DNA of 64,000 nt from Branchiibius sp. NY16-3462-2 (GTDB lineage Bacteria; Actinomycetota; Actinomycetes; Actinomycetales; Dermatophilaceae), in contig NZ_LVCF01000035.1 of assembly GCF_001594145.1 (NCBI RefSeq), forward strand, positions 124,001 through 188,000, written 5' to 3'. This document shows, in pieces, positions 1 to 8,520 of this stretch. Both the position numbers and the translations under genes were made by a program. The notes beneath the pieces were generated by a model. That model was not told the DNA's origin, did no database searches, and saw nothing but the letters and a program-made list of their open reading frames with translations. Position 1 is the first letter of the stretch, and each line of letters opens with the position of its first letter.

Positions 1-25
1 CGCGCAGATGGGAGCGTCCGAGCGC

Positions 26-1267
26 TCAGGCGACGGACGATTGCCGATCCGCTGTGACGTGGTCGGGCGTCGCAGTCGGCGCGTCTTTGCGCGCCACGCG
101 GAACGACGTCGCTGCGCTGACCGGTCGAGGCGCGTGGCCAAGCACCGACAACAGGGTCTGCTCCAAAGCGGTCCCCGTGTCGAGCCAGTCGAAACTCATC
201 GCAAACTCCCGCGCGTTGGCACCGAGGGTCTCGCGCAGGGTCGGGTCAGCGAGCAGCTGCTGCACGCGATCGGTCATCTCATCGACGTCATCGACCAGGT
301 AGCCGGTCACGCCGTCGACGATGGACTCGCGCGGTCCACCCGCGTAGTGGAAGGCGATGGTCGGCGTGGCGTGCAGCCCGGCCTCGACGATGGTCAGGCC
401 CCAGCCTTCCTTGCCCGAGGGCATCAGGACCAGCCAGGCGGAGGCCAGCAGAGAGTGCTTCACGTCTTCGTCGACGAAGCCATGCATGGTCACCAGGTCG
501 GTGACGCCCCGCACGGCCGCGTGCTGCTCCAATGCGTCCTGCCAATAGCCGCCGCCGACGATGTGCAGGTCGACGTCCTGCTCCGCAGCCCGCAATGCCG
601 CGATGACGTCGATCGCGACCTCGACCTGCTTGTGCGGCACCAGCCGGCCAAGGACCACGATGCTCGGTCGCGGGCTGCGCGGGAGCACGGCGTACCGCTC
701 CAGCTCCTCGGGCTGGTCGTTGCCGGAGTAGATCAGATCGACGCGGTCAGAAGTGATGCCCAGCTCGGCCAGTTCCTCACGGGTGGCCTCAGAGACGGTG
801 ACGTAGCGGCTTTTGCGGTAGACGCGGGGAGCGACCCGCGACTCCAGCCACCAGCCCAGCCCCGCGATCGGCCCGGGGAAGAAGGTGTGCCACTGATCCC
901 GGTGCACGTGATGCACCACGTTGACCACGGGAACCTTCGCTGCCAACGGCGACCAGAACGGCACTCCGTTCTGCACGTCGATCACGATGTCGTAGTCGTG
1001 ACGGTGCCGCGCAGCGTGCAGGAGCCCGGACAGATAGGTGGTGAAACGATTGCCGCGGCGCAGCACCCGCACCCGGTCGTGCCGGGTCTCCCGGTCCGCA
1101 CCGGGGAAGCGGCTGGTGAACAGCGTGACGTCGTGACCCTGGTTGGTCAGGACTTCAGCCGTACGTTCGACGAACGTCTCCGACCCACCGGCCTCGGGAT
1201 TCTCCCGATCCCGCCACGACAGGTAGAGCACCCGCAGGTGCGGCGCTCGCGCCACCGGTTCCCCCAC
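26..1267 (-). CDS. GT4-family glycosyltransferase
   Basis: 413-aa GT-B fold glycosyltransferase that probably transfers a sugar from a nucleotide donor to an envelope glycan or lipid acceptor at the cytoplasmic face. The N-terminal half begins with a glycogen-synthase/GT4-like segment containing NPEAGGSE. The C-terminal donor-binding domain carries GRLVPHKQ (about residue 210) and EGWGLTIVEAG (about 285-296), the E-x7-E region of GT4 enzymes. Start: GTG at 1267, with GGAG six bases upstream; an ATG slightly further upstream is closed at once by a stop. Divergent from the methyltransferase at 1379. Donor and acceptor cannot be read from sequence; the neighbourhood suggests surface polysaccharide work. 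No membrane segment is evident. Confidence 0.88.
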   Translation of the reverse strand: MGEPVARAPHLRVLYLSWRDRENPEAGGSETFVERTAEVLTNQGHDVTLFTSRFPGADRETRHDRVRVLRRGNRFTTYLSGLLHAARHRHDYDIVIDVQNGVPFWSPLAAKVPVVNVVHHVHRDQWHTFFPGPIAGLGWWLESRVAPRVYRKSRYVTVSEATREELAELGITSDRVDLIYSGNDQPEELERYAVLPRSPRPSIVVLGRLVPHKQVEVAIDVIAALRAAEQDVDLHIVGGGYWQDALEQHAAVRGVTDLVTMHGFVDEDVKHSLLASAWLVLMPSGKEGWGLTIVEAGLHATPTIAFHYAGGPRESIVDGVTGYLVDDVDEMTDRVQQLLADPTLRETLGANAREFAMSFDWLDTGTALEQTLLSVLGHAPRPVSAATSFRVARKDAPTATPDHVTADRQSSVA

Positions 1268-1280
1268 CGTTCACTCCATA

Positions 1281-1302
1281 TGCTCACGCACTTGCTCACG
1301 CA
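1281..1302. repeat. Direct repeat TGCTCACGCA x2
   Basis: The 10-mer TGCTCACGCA occurs at 1281-1290 and again at 1293-1302, that is 12 bp apart, between the divergent glycosyltransferase and methyltransferase genes. Spacing near one helical turn would suit a DNA-binding protein. No known motif is assigned. Confidence 0.4.
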
Positions 1303-1316
1303 TGTGATTCACGACA

Positions 1317-1330
1317 CTACTGGCCAGTAG
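1317..1330. promoter_or_regulatory. Perfect 14-bp palindrome, candidate operator
   Basis: CTACTGGCCAGTAG is identical to its own reverse complement. It lies in the 111-bp divergent intergenic region between the GT4 gene (minus) and the methyltransferase operon (plus), about 49 bp before the ATG at 1379. Symmetric sites of this kind are typical for dimeric repressors. No regulator gene is adjacent, so the binding protein is unknown. Confidence 0.4.
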
Positions 1331-1378
1331 AGTACGCCAGATGAGCCCGGCATCCCGCATCCGACGCGGCGGGCCAAG

Positions 1379-2236
1379 ATGGTGACCATGTGTGAGATCT
1401 GCGGTGGCCCGACCGCCCCGTGGATTCTGGACCCGGACAACCGCCTGATCCGGTGTACGGCGTGTGGCCACCTCACGCGCAACCTCACCGACGCCCCGGC
1501 CCACCACCGCGCTGCGGCGTACGGCGGTGAACCCCACCTGGACCGGTTGCGGCTCCTGCTGACCCACCGACTGCTGCAGCAGGCCTGCCCGGACGCGCCG
1601 ACCTCCGTCTTCGAGATCGGCTATGGCAGTGGCCAGTTGCTGCGGTCCTTTGCCGACGTGGGTGCGAAGGTCGGCGGCGCGGATCCCGATCAACTCGACG
1701 TGGCCGTGGATCCCGTGGTCGCGGCAGGCGGTGGTCTGCACCCGGTCGCCGTCGAAGACCTCGGCCAGCAGGTCGTCGAGCAGACCGCTGCCGACCTGGT
1801 CTTCGGGATTCACGTCGTCGAACACGTCCGCGATCCTGCACGCACCATGCAGGTCGCGGCGCAGCTGGCCCGGCCCGGTGGCACCCTCGCCTTCCTCACC
1901 CCGGCCGGTGACAGCGACGGTCTGACCCGATGGGGGAGCAACTGGTGGATGCTCGAAGACCCGACGCACGTGCGGTTCTTCACCGCCAACAGCCTCACCC
2001 ACCTCGCGCAGGACGCCGGGTTGGAGCAGGTCCAGGTGCATCGCCCGAGGTTGGACTCCCTGGTCACCGACGCCGCCAGTGCGGCGCGGCGCCGGGGGAC
2101 CGGACCGGACGGTGCCCTCGCATCGCGCGCTGTCCTCGCCCGGGCAGCGCTGTCCGCGCCGTGGGTCCTCGCGCGGCGTACCGTGCAACCGCTCTCCCGC
2201 CCGTCCCTCCTGCTCGTGGCCCGGCGACCGGTATGA
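1379..2236 (+). CDS. SAM-dependent methyltransferase with N-terminal zinc ribbon
   Basis: 285-aa class I methyltransferase. An N-terminal CxxC...CxxC ribbon (C5, C8, C26, C29; CEICGG and CTACGH) precedes a Rossmann domain with FEIGYGSGQ (about 77-86) and the post-motif GIHVVEHV. This architecture occurs in sugar and O-methyltransferases of polysaccharide and antibiotic clusters, so methylation of a glycan sugar is plausible but unproven. ATG at 1379 is used; an in-frame ATG three codons later (1388) is an alternative. Its TGA overlaps the ATG of the next gene by ATGA, indicating translational coupling in an operon that continues to the AftD-like gene. Confidence 0.82.
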   Translation: MVTMCEICGGPTAPWILDPDNRLIRCTACGHLTRNLTDAPAHHRAAAYGGEPHLDRLRLLLTHRLLQQACPDAPTSVFEIGYGSGQLLRSFADVGAKVGGADPDQLDVAVDPVVAAGGGLHPVAVEDLGQQVVEQTAADLVFGIHVVEHVRDPARTMQVAAQLARPGGTLAFLTPAGDSDGLTRWGSNWWMLEDPTHVRFFTANSLTHLAQDAGLEQVQVHRPRLDSLVTDAASAARRRGTGPDGALASRAVLARAALSAPWVLARRTVQPLSRPSLLLVARRPV

Positions 2237-2946
2237 CCCGCCCCCGTGACGTACGCCGATCGGTGCACCTGTTCCGCTCCTTCCTGGTCGAACAAACCCA
2301 GCCGGAGGTCTTCTACGGTGCGTTGGCGCAGGACTCCGTGGCCGACGTACGCGAATGGATCGACCCGAAGGGGCAGACGGTCCTGGACGTCGGCGCAGGC
2401 CCGGCGGAGTTCGCGCAGGCGTTCCGCGCGGCCGGGGCGCACTACATCCCGCTGGACCACGACCCCGGGGTTGCCTCGGTCCAGGGCGGCGGGATCGTGG
2501 CGGAGGCCGGGCAGTTGCCGTTGGCGGACAACAGCGTCGACATCGTCTTCAGCAGCAACCTGTGGGAGCACGTCGCCGACCCGCGCGCCGTGGCCGATGA
2601 GTTCCTGCGCGTCGTGCGCCCCGGCGGCCTGCTATTGCTGTCCTACACCAACTGGCTCTCGCCCTGGGGCGGGCACGAGACCTCACCCTGGCACTGGCTG
2701 GGTGGGGAGTTCGCCGTACGTCGATACGAACGGCGCGAGGGTCACGCACCCAAGAACCGGGTCGGGTCGACGCTCTTCAAAGTCAGTGTCGCGACCGGAC
2801 TCGATTGGGCCCGCACCCAGCAGGCAGCGGATCTGCTCGCGGCCCGGCCGCGGTATCTGCCCGACACCCTCCGCTGGGTCCTGACCGTGCCCGGCCTGCG
2901 CGAGATCGTGACGTGGAACCTGCTGCTGGTGCTGCGGAAAAGATGA
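2233..2946 (+). CDS. Class I SAM-dependent methyltransferase
   Basis: 237-aa methyltransferase of the Methyltransf_11 type with VLDVGAGPAEFA (about 49-60, SAM loop), an acidic residue after strand 2 (LDHDPG) and FSSNLWEHVADP plus a LRVVRPGGLLLLS segment. Start ATG 2233 overlaps the previous stop (ATGA), although the frame is open further upstream; the upstream extension is antisense-type noise over the first methyltransferase. Its own TGA overlaps the ATG of the AftD-like gene in the same ATGA arrangement. The substrate is unknown; the coupling suggests it modifies the same envelope glycan as its neighbours. Confidence 0.82.
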   Translation: MTRPRDVRRSVHLFRSFLVEQTQPEVFYGALAQDSVADVREWIDPKGQTVLDVGAGPAEFAQAFRAAGAHYIPLDHDPGVASVQGGGIVAEAGQLPLADNSVDIVFSSNLWEHVADPRAVADEFLRVVRPGGLLLLSYTNWLSPWGGHETSPWHWLGGEFAVRRYERREGHAPKNRVGSTLFKVSVATGLDWARTQQAADLLAARPRYLPDTLRWVLTVPGLREIVTWNLLLVLRKR

Positions 2947-5900
2947 CTGCGCGACTGGACCGAGTGGGGGAGGGGGCGCGCCGCGGCTGGGTGCTGGTGG
3001 CGGTGGCGGTGCTGCCCTGGCTGGTGGCGCCGCGGCTGATCCAACCCGACACCAAGACCGACCTGACCATCTCGCCGGTCCGCTACCTCGCCCGGGCGCT
3101 CACCGCCTGGAACGACCATGCCGGCCTCGGCGAACTGCAGAACCAGGCCTACGGCTATCTCTTCCCGATGGGCCCGGTCTTCGCGCTCGGCCAGTGGCTG
3201 CACGTGCCCGCGTGGATGACCCAGCGGGTGTGGTGGTCGTTGCTGCTGGTGGTCGCCTGCGCCGGGGTGATGCGGCTGACCGCGCGGCTCGGGCTCGGCA
3301 CGCCACAAGCGGGTGCTGTCGCCGGCCTCGCCTACGCACTCAGTGCCCGGATCCTCACCGTGCTGGCCAACAACTCCGTCGAGGCGTGGCCGATGGCTGT
3401 CGCGCCGTGGCTGGTCGTGGCTGCCGTCGGGCTCACCGATCCCGGGTCCACCCGGCGACAAAAGCTGCATGCCGCGGCAGCCACCGGGCTGCTGACAACC
3501 GCCCTCGGTGGGGTCAACGCAGTCGCGTCAGCAACGGTCCTGGTGCTGCCCGCCCTCTTCCTGCTGACCCACCCGACCGGCCGCCGTCGCCTGGGTTGGT
3601 GGGCCGGTGGCGCACTGCTCGGCGGCCTGTGGTGGCTGATCCCGCTGCTGGTGCTCGGCCGCTACGGCTATCCGTTCCTGGACTTCATCGAGACCTCCTC
3701 GCTGACGACCGCCGTGACCTCCGTGCCGAATACGCTGCGCGGCGCGAACGACTGGGTCGCGTTCATCCTCGACGCCGAGAACCACCCGGTGTGGCAGAGC
3801 AGCTGGGTCCTGGCGCAGACCGTGGTCGCGATCCTGGCCACCTGTGCCGTCGCCGCGGTGGGCATCGTCGGCACCTTCCGGTTGCGCGGCCACCTGGCGC
3901 GGTGGGCGTTGCTCAGCGTGCTCGTGGGTGCGCTCGCGATGGTGATCGGCCACGACGGCGTGGTCGGCTCGCCGATCGCGGATCCCGTGCGTGCTCTCCT
4001 GGACGGCGCACTCGCCCCGTTGCGCAACGTGCACAAGGCCGACCCGCTGATCCGGCTGCCGCTCTGCCTCGGGGTCGCCGTCGTGTGGACCGCGTGGCAG
4101 CGATCCGGGCAACGGCGAATTGCGCTGCGCCGCTTCGCAATCGGCGTACTGGTCCTCGTGGCGGCAACTCCCGTCTGGGTCGGTCGCCTCGGTGACGCGG
4201 CCGCCTACGAGGCGATCCCGAAGTCGTGGGAGCAGGTCGCCGGGTCAGTCGATGCCGCTGCGGATGAGGGCGGTGGTTCGACACTGGTGCTGCCTGCCGC
4301 ACGCACCGCGCAGTTCGTGTGGGGCAAGACCACTGACGAACCGCTGAGCGCGCTCGCGGAGTCGCCGATCGTGACGCGGGCGGCCGCGCCTCTGGGCGAC
4401 CCGGGCGCGACCCGGCTGCTGGACCGCATCGACCAACTGGCGGCCAGCGGCATCAGCCAACCGGAGCTGGCCCAGACCCTCGCCCGGATGGGGATCAGCC
4501 GGGTCGTGGTCCGCCACGACGTCGCCACCGCGGCGCGGGCGTTGTCCGCGAGCCGGGTCGAGACCACGCTCGGTCGGTCCGCCGGCTTCCGGCAGATCGG
4601 CACCTACGGCTCGGGGGACGAGCGGATCGACCTGTGGACCGTGACGGTCCCGACTCCGACGAGCTACACCGGCGCAGTCCGGGTCGCCGGTAGCCCGGAA
4701 TCGGTCACCGACCTGCTGGGCACCGAGCTGTTGAGCGCCGACCAGGCGCTGCTGCTCACCGATGCCAACGCCCAGGTCGTCACCGATACCTCGCGCTGGC
4801 GGGCCTACAACAACGGCGTACCGGCACAGCTGGCGTTCACGCCCACGTTGCCCGGCAGCGATACCAGCCCCACCCGGGTCGGCGCGCTCGACCTGGCCTC
4901 TTCGAATAACCCCGCCGACCACACGACCCGCATCTTCGAGGGCTTCACCGACCCCACCGCGACCTCGGACGCCTCCGACCCGTTCGCCGACGGCTACGCC
5001 GGCCCGACGTACGCCCCCTGGGCGGCCCTGGACGGCGACCCCGCCACCTCGTGGCGCACGACCGGGCAGTCGGGTACGGCGACCCTTGCCTTCCGCGTGG
5101 ATCCTTCCGTGAGCGTGCGGCAGGTGACGATCCTGTTGGCCCGGGGCAGCGGCCTCGCCCTCCCCAAGGACGTGACGCTGCACGTCGGCAATTGGTCGCA
5201 GTCCGTCGCGGTCGACGACCGGGACACCGTGATGTTCCAGGTGCCGACCGTCGCTGCGGGCCCGGTCTCGATCACGCTGGACAGCGGCCGTGCAGATGGC
5301 GACCAGGCCCCGATGGGGATCCGAGAGGTCAGCATTCCGGGCGCGCACTTCGGCACCGCCCTCCGGCTACCGGGGAAGGTCGACATCGGTCGGCAGTCGG
5401 TGTTGCTCACGAGGAGCGCCGAGGACCCGGGCACCCTCCAACGGCAGATGGAGGTCGACGCTGGCGGACCGGCGAAGGTGCGTGCCTGGGTAACCCCCAC
5501 CGCTGCGGAGCCAGGCGAACTAGCCTGCGGCGCAGCCGGATCCGTCACTGTCGGCAGCACCCGGATCCCGCTCGCGGCGACGTTCATCGCGCAGCAGATC
5601 GCCGACGGTACGACCGTCGAAGCGACGCCGTGTGGCGACAGCGACACCGAAATCCCCACGGGCACAGTCAATGTCGAGGCGGCGCCCGGCACCGGAGCCA
5701 CGGTGCAAGCCGTCGTCCTCGGTGGCACGCCTACGGCGAGCGCGGGGCACTATCTGGCCACCCACCAGGGCGCGAACGCCGGCTGGCAGGCACAGGCCGG
5801 TGGGCGTTCGCTCACCCCGGTGACGTTGGACGGCTGGCAACAGGGTTTCGTCCTCCCGTCGGATGTTGCGCCGAAGGACGTCACCGTGACGTTCGCCCCG

Positions 5901-6356
5901 AACACGCCACACCGGATCGGCCTGGTGATCGGTGCCCTCGCAGTACTTGCCCTATTGGTGGTGTGGGGTGCCACCCGCGGACCCGGACCGGTCTACGTGC
6001 CTGGTCCCATCCGGGCGCTCCCCACCGACCGGCGACGCAAGGCGGGCATCGCAGCGGCCGCGCTGGCGGTCGCGGTCCTGGCCAGTGGGCTCTGGGGAGT
6101 GGCGGCCGCGGCAGTCGCCCTCGCCGTACCCGCTCGGTATCGCGGTCAGGCGGCCGCCGCAGCACTGGTTCTGTCCGGGGGGCTGCTCTCGGCGTTCGGG
6201 GTGGTGGACCGTTACTCGTTCGGCGCGATCAGCGGGCAACTGGTGTCGACGGTGACGTTGGCGCTGTTGGCCGCCCGGTGGGCCAGCGGCGATGCGCCCA
6301 GCGCAGCAACGGTTGCTCCACGAGATACACCGACGCCGACGCAACCAACAGCGTGA
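2943..6356 (+). CDS. aftD: AftD-type alpha-(1->3)-arabinofuranosyltransferase (DUF3367)
   Basis: 1137-aa multi-pass membrane glycosyltransferase resembling mycobacterial AftD, a GT-C enzyme that uses decaprenyl-phospho-arabinose. The N-terminus has the family features: a helix ending APRLIQPDTK, then NQAYGYLFPMG and WMTQRVWWS, followed by roughly ten membrane helices up to about residue 500. A large exported region (about 510-1000) includes a discoidin-like carbohydrate-binding stretch (YAPWAALDGDPATSWRT, about 689). Two to three C-terminal helices close it. It is shorter than the roughly 1400-aa mycobacterial protein. Start ATG 2943 overlaps the preceding stop. The last 42 codons overlap the convergent acyltransferase gene. 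Arabinan as product is inferred from the family. Confidence 0.85.
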   Translation: MTARLDRVGEGARRGWVLVAVAVLPWLVAPRLIQPDTKTDLTISPVRYLARALTAWNDHAGLGELQNQAYGYLFPMGPVFALGQWLHVPAWMTQRVWWSLLLVVACAGVMRLTARLGLGTPQAGAVAGLAYALSARILTVLANNSVEAWPMAVAPWLVVAAVGLTDPGSTRRQKLHAAAATGLLTTALGGVNAVASATVLVLPALFLLTHPTGRRRLGWWAGGALLGGLWWLIPLLVLGRYGYPFLDFIETSSLTTAVTSVPNTLRGANDWVAFILDAENHPVWQSSWVLAQTVVAILATCAVAAVGIVGTFRLRGHLARWALLSVLVGALAMVIGHDGVVGSPIADPVRALLDGALAPLRNVHKADPLIRLPLCLGVAVVWTAWQRSGQRRIALRRFAIGVLVLVAATPVWVGRLGDAAAYEAIPKSWEQVAGSVDAAADEGGGSTLVLPAARTAQFVWGKTTDEPLSALAESPIVTRAAAPLGDPGATRLLDRIDQLAASGISQPELAQTLARMGISRVVVRHDVATAARALSASRVETTLGRSAGFRQIGTYGSGDERIDLWTVTVPTPTSYTGAVRVAGSPESVTDLLGTELLSADQALLLTDANAQVVTDTSRWRAYNNGVPAQLAFTPTLPGSDTSPTRVGALDLASSNNPADHTTRIFEGFTDPTATSDASDPFADGYAGPTYAPWAALDGDPATSWRTTGQSGTATLAFRVDPSVSVRQVTILLARGSGLALPKDVTLHVGNWSQSVAVDDRDTVMFQVPTVAAGPVSITLDSGRADGDQAPMGIREVSIPGAHFGTALRLPGKVDIGRQSVLLTRSAEDPGTLQRQMEVDAGGPAKVRAWVTPTAAEPGELACGAAGSVTVGSTRIPLAATFIAQQIADGTTVEATPCGDSDTEIPTGTVNVEAAPGTGATVQAVVLGGTPTASAGHYLATHQGANAGWQAQAGGRSLTPVTLDGWQQGFVLPSDVAPKDVTVTFAPNTPHRIGLVIGALAVLALLVVWGATRGPGPVYVPGPIRALPTDRRRKAGIAAAALAVAVLASGLWGVAAAAVALAVPARYRGQAAAAALVLSGGLLSAFGVVDRYSFGAISGQLVSTVTLALLAARWASGDAPSAATVAPRDTPTPTQPTA

Positions 6357-7407
6357 CCGCGCTGACCGCGATCAGGACCAGCCAGAACGACCCGGTCAGC
6401 AACGGCTGCCCGGTCACGATGTAGAGCACCTGCAGCGCAAGGACCTGCCACAAGAAGACGGCGTAGGACATGTCTCCTGCCCACCGGGCCACGCCGGTGT
6501 CCACGACGGCGGTGGTCACATCGCCTCTGGGTCGCCCCATCGCGGCCAGCACCAGCAGTCCCGCGAAGACGGCGTACGCGGCCTCCTTGAACGCCGCCTG
6601 CGCCGGGGTCGGCAGGTGCAGGTCCACCGGTCCGGCGAGGGGCGTCGCGGCGAGCAGGAAGATGCACGCCGCCACCGCCGCGCAGGCCGCGGGTCGCGCC
6701 GACACGCGCTCCCACCGGTCCCGGGGACCGGTGACGAGCAGGGCGATCGCGGCCCCCGCTGCGTACCACGCCAGGTGGCCAAGGATACTGCGGCCGAGAA
6801 CGCCTGCGGCCCAGGTGTTTCCGGACCGGGACCACACTGTGGAGAGGGTCTGGAGCACTACCCCGAGTACGCCGATGCCGGCCAGAGTGCCGAAGACCAC
6901 CCGGTCGCTGTGCTGGGCCAGCCAGCCGAGCGCCGTACCGATCACCGGTACCAGTAGGTAGAAGGTGATCTCCGTGGTGAGGCTCCAGGTCTGGGTGAAG
7001 GCCTGGTACTGGTCGTCGGTGTAGCCCTGCAGGAAGAACAGGTGGCCGAGCACTTTGCCCCACCCGCCCACGCCACCGGTCTGCGTCGGGAGCAGCGCCG
7101 CGACGATGAGCACCCCGGCCAGGCCGAGCAGATACGCGGGGTAGATCCGGATCAGGCGGTGCGCCCAGTAGGTGCGGGCGGCGGTCCGACCGGTGATCCA
7201 CGGACGCAGCAGCAACATCGCGGACAGGACGAAGAAGATGGCGACTCCGCTGTCACCGCGAGCCAGGATGGCGCCCGGCACGTCCAGCCCGCTCGTACCC
7301 GTCCAGAACGATACGTGCGCCACCAGGACGAAGACCGCCGCCAGACCACGGACCGCGTCCACCAACGGGAAACGCCCGCCGCCTCCGGTACCGTCGTGCC
7401 CAGCCAT
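6229..7407 (-). CDS. Membrane acyltransferase, acyltransferase-3 (OafA/NodX-like) family
   Basis: 392-aa integral membrane protein with about ten helices that transfers acyl groups (often acetyl) to exported sugars. The N-terminus shows the family pattern LVDAVRGLAAVFVLVAHVSFW with the catalytic-type histidine, followed by FFVLSAMLLLRPWI, and near the end SVYLVEQPLLRW, the conserved E-x-P segment. ATG 7407 is chosen because the conserved N-terminus begins 12 residues later; the frame stays open further upstream without family similarity. The gene converges on and overlaps aftD by 128 bp and starts only 27 bp from the divergent heptose-kinase gene. It probably decorates the glycan made by this region. 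Confidence 0.85.
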   Translation of the reverse strand: MAGHDGTGGGGRFPLVDAVRGLAAVFVLVAHVSFWTGTSGLDVPGAILARGDSGVAIFFVLSAMLLLRPWITGRTAARTYWAHRLIRIYPAYLLGLAGVLIVAALLPTQTGGVGGWGKVLGHLFFLQGYTDDQYQAFTQTWSLTTEITFYLLVPVIGTALGWLAQHSDRVVFGTLAGIGVLGVVLQTLSTVWSRSGNTWAAGVLGRSILGHLAWYAAGAAIALLVTGPRDRWERVSARPAACAAVAACIFLLAATPLAGPVDLHLPTPAQAAFKEAAYAVFAGLLVLAAMGRPRGDVTTAVVDTGVARWAGDMSYAVFLWQVLALQVLYIVTGQPLLTGSFWLVLIAVSAVTLLVASASVYLVEQPLLRWAHRRWPTGRPTAPTSPSTPVAR

Positions 7408-7434
7408 CAACTGGAAGGTACCGGAAGCCGCGTG

Positions 7435-8520
7435 ATGACCGATGTCGAAGTGACGGCCGCGACGCCTGCCGGAGCCCAGCACCCGACCCGGCCGGTGCTG
7501 CGGGCACGGGCGCCCCTACGGTTGTCGTTCGCCGGTGGCGGGACGGACGTCGCCCCGTTCCCGCAGCGCGAGGGCGGCGCCGTGCTGTCGGGCACGATCT
7601 CGGCGTTCGCGTTCTGCACGCTGCGGCCGCGGATCGACGGCCGGATCTCGGTGCATTCGGTGGACTTCGGCACGGCGGTCGGTTTCGGTGTCGATGAGGA
7701 CGTCGAGTTCGACGGCAACCTGGACCTCCCGAAGGCCGCCATCGCCCGGCTGCGCGACTTCGAGGGTGCGATCCCGACCTCCGGTTTCGACCTGTTCATC
7801 CACACCCAGGCTCCGCCCGGCTCCGGTCTCGGATCCTCCAGTGCGGTCATGGTCTCGGTGATCGGGGTCGTGGCGGCGCACTGCGGAGTCGACCTCACGC
7901 CGTACGAGATCGCCGACCTGGCCTACCGGCTCGAACGGGAGGACCTCGGGGTCCCCGGCGGATCCCAGGACCAGTACGCCGCCGCGTTCGGCGGTTTCAA
8001 CTTCATCGAGTTCACCGGCGACCAGGTGCTGGTCAACCCGCTGCGGGTGCGCCCCGGCACCGTCCACGAACTCGAGCACAACATGCTGCTGGCCTTCACC
8101 GGCGCTACCCGGGTCAGCGATCACATCATCGACGACCAGGTGCACCGGTATGAGACCGGGAACGCCGAGGCACTGGAGGGGCTACGCGCCCAGAAGCAGC
8201 TCGCGGTGGCGATGAAGGAAGAACTGGTCCGGGGCAATGTCGATGAGCTCGGCCGGCTGCTGGGCCAGGCGTGGTCGGAGAAGCGCAAGATGTCCGCGCG
8301 GATCGCCACCCCGCTGATCGACGAGGCGATCGGCCGTGCGCTCGCCCACGGGGCATTGGGTGGCAAGGTCACCGGCGCCGGCGGTGGCGGTTATCTGCTC
8401 TTCATCTGCGAATTCGAGCGCCGGCACATCGTTGCCGCACAATTGCTGGAGCTCGGCCTGCGCCTGGAGGAAGTCACCTTCAGCGGCGACGGCGTCACCA
8501 CCTGGCGAGGACAACGATGA
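7435..8520 (+). CDS. hddA: D-glycero-D-manno-heptose 7-phosphate kinase-like GHMP kinase
   Basis: 361-aa GHMP-superfamily kinase. It opens with RAPLRLSFAGGGTD, the hallmark of HddA-type heptose-7-phosphate kinases, carries the ATP loop PPGSGLGSSSAV (about 127-139), and ends with GKVTGAGGGGYLLF (motif 3). In the known pathway it phosphorylates heptose 7-phosphate at the alpha C1 position, leading toward GDP-heptose. Start ATG 7435 has GGAAG seven bases upstream; GTG at 7432 is a possible alternative. It overlaps gmhA by ATGA. The genes that follow encode the isomerase and phosphatase of the same pathway, which strongly supports the call over other GHMP kinases such as fucokinase. Confidence 0.85.
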   Translation: MTDVEVTAATPAGAQHPTRPVLRARAPLRLSFAGGGTDVAPFPQREGGAVLSGTISAFAFCTLRPRIDGRISVHSVDFGTAVGFGVDEDVEFDGNLDLPKAAIARLRDFEGAIPTSGFDLFIHTQAPPGSGLGSSSAVMVSVIGVVAAHCGVDLTPYEIADLAYRLEREDLGVPGGSQDQYAAAFGGFNFIEFTGDQVLVNPLRVRPGTVHELEHNMLLAFTGATRVSDHIIDDQVHRYETGNAEALEGLRAQKQLAVAMKEELVRGNVDELGRLLGQAWSEKRKMSARIATPLIDEAIGRALAHGALGGKVTGAGGGGYLLFICEFERRHIVAAQLLELGLRLEEVTFSGDGVTTWRGQR

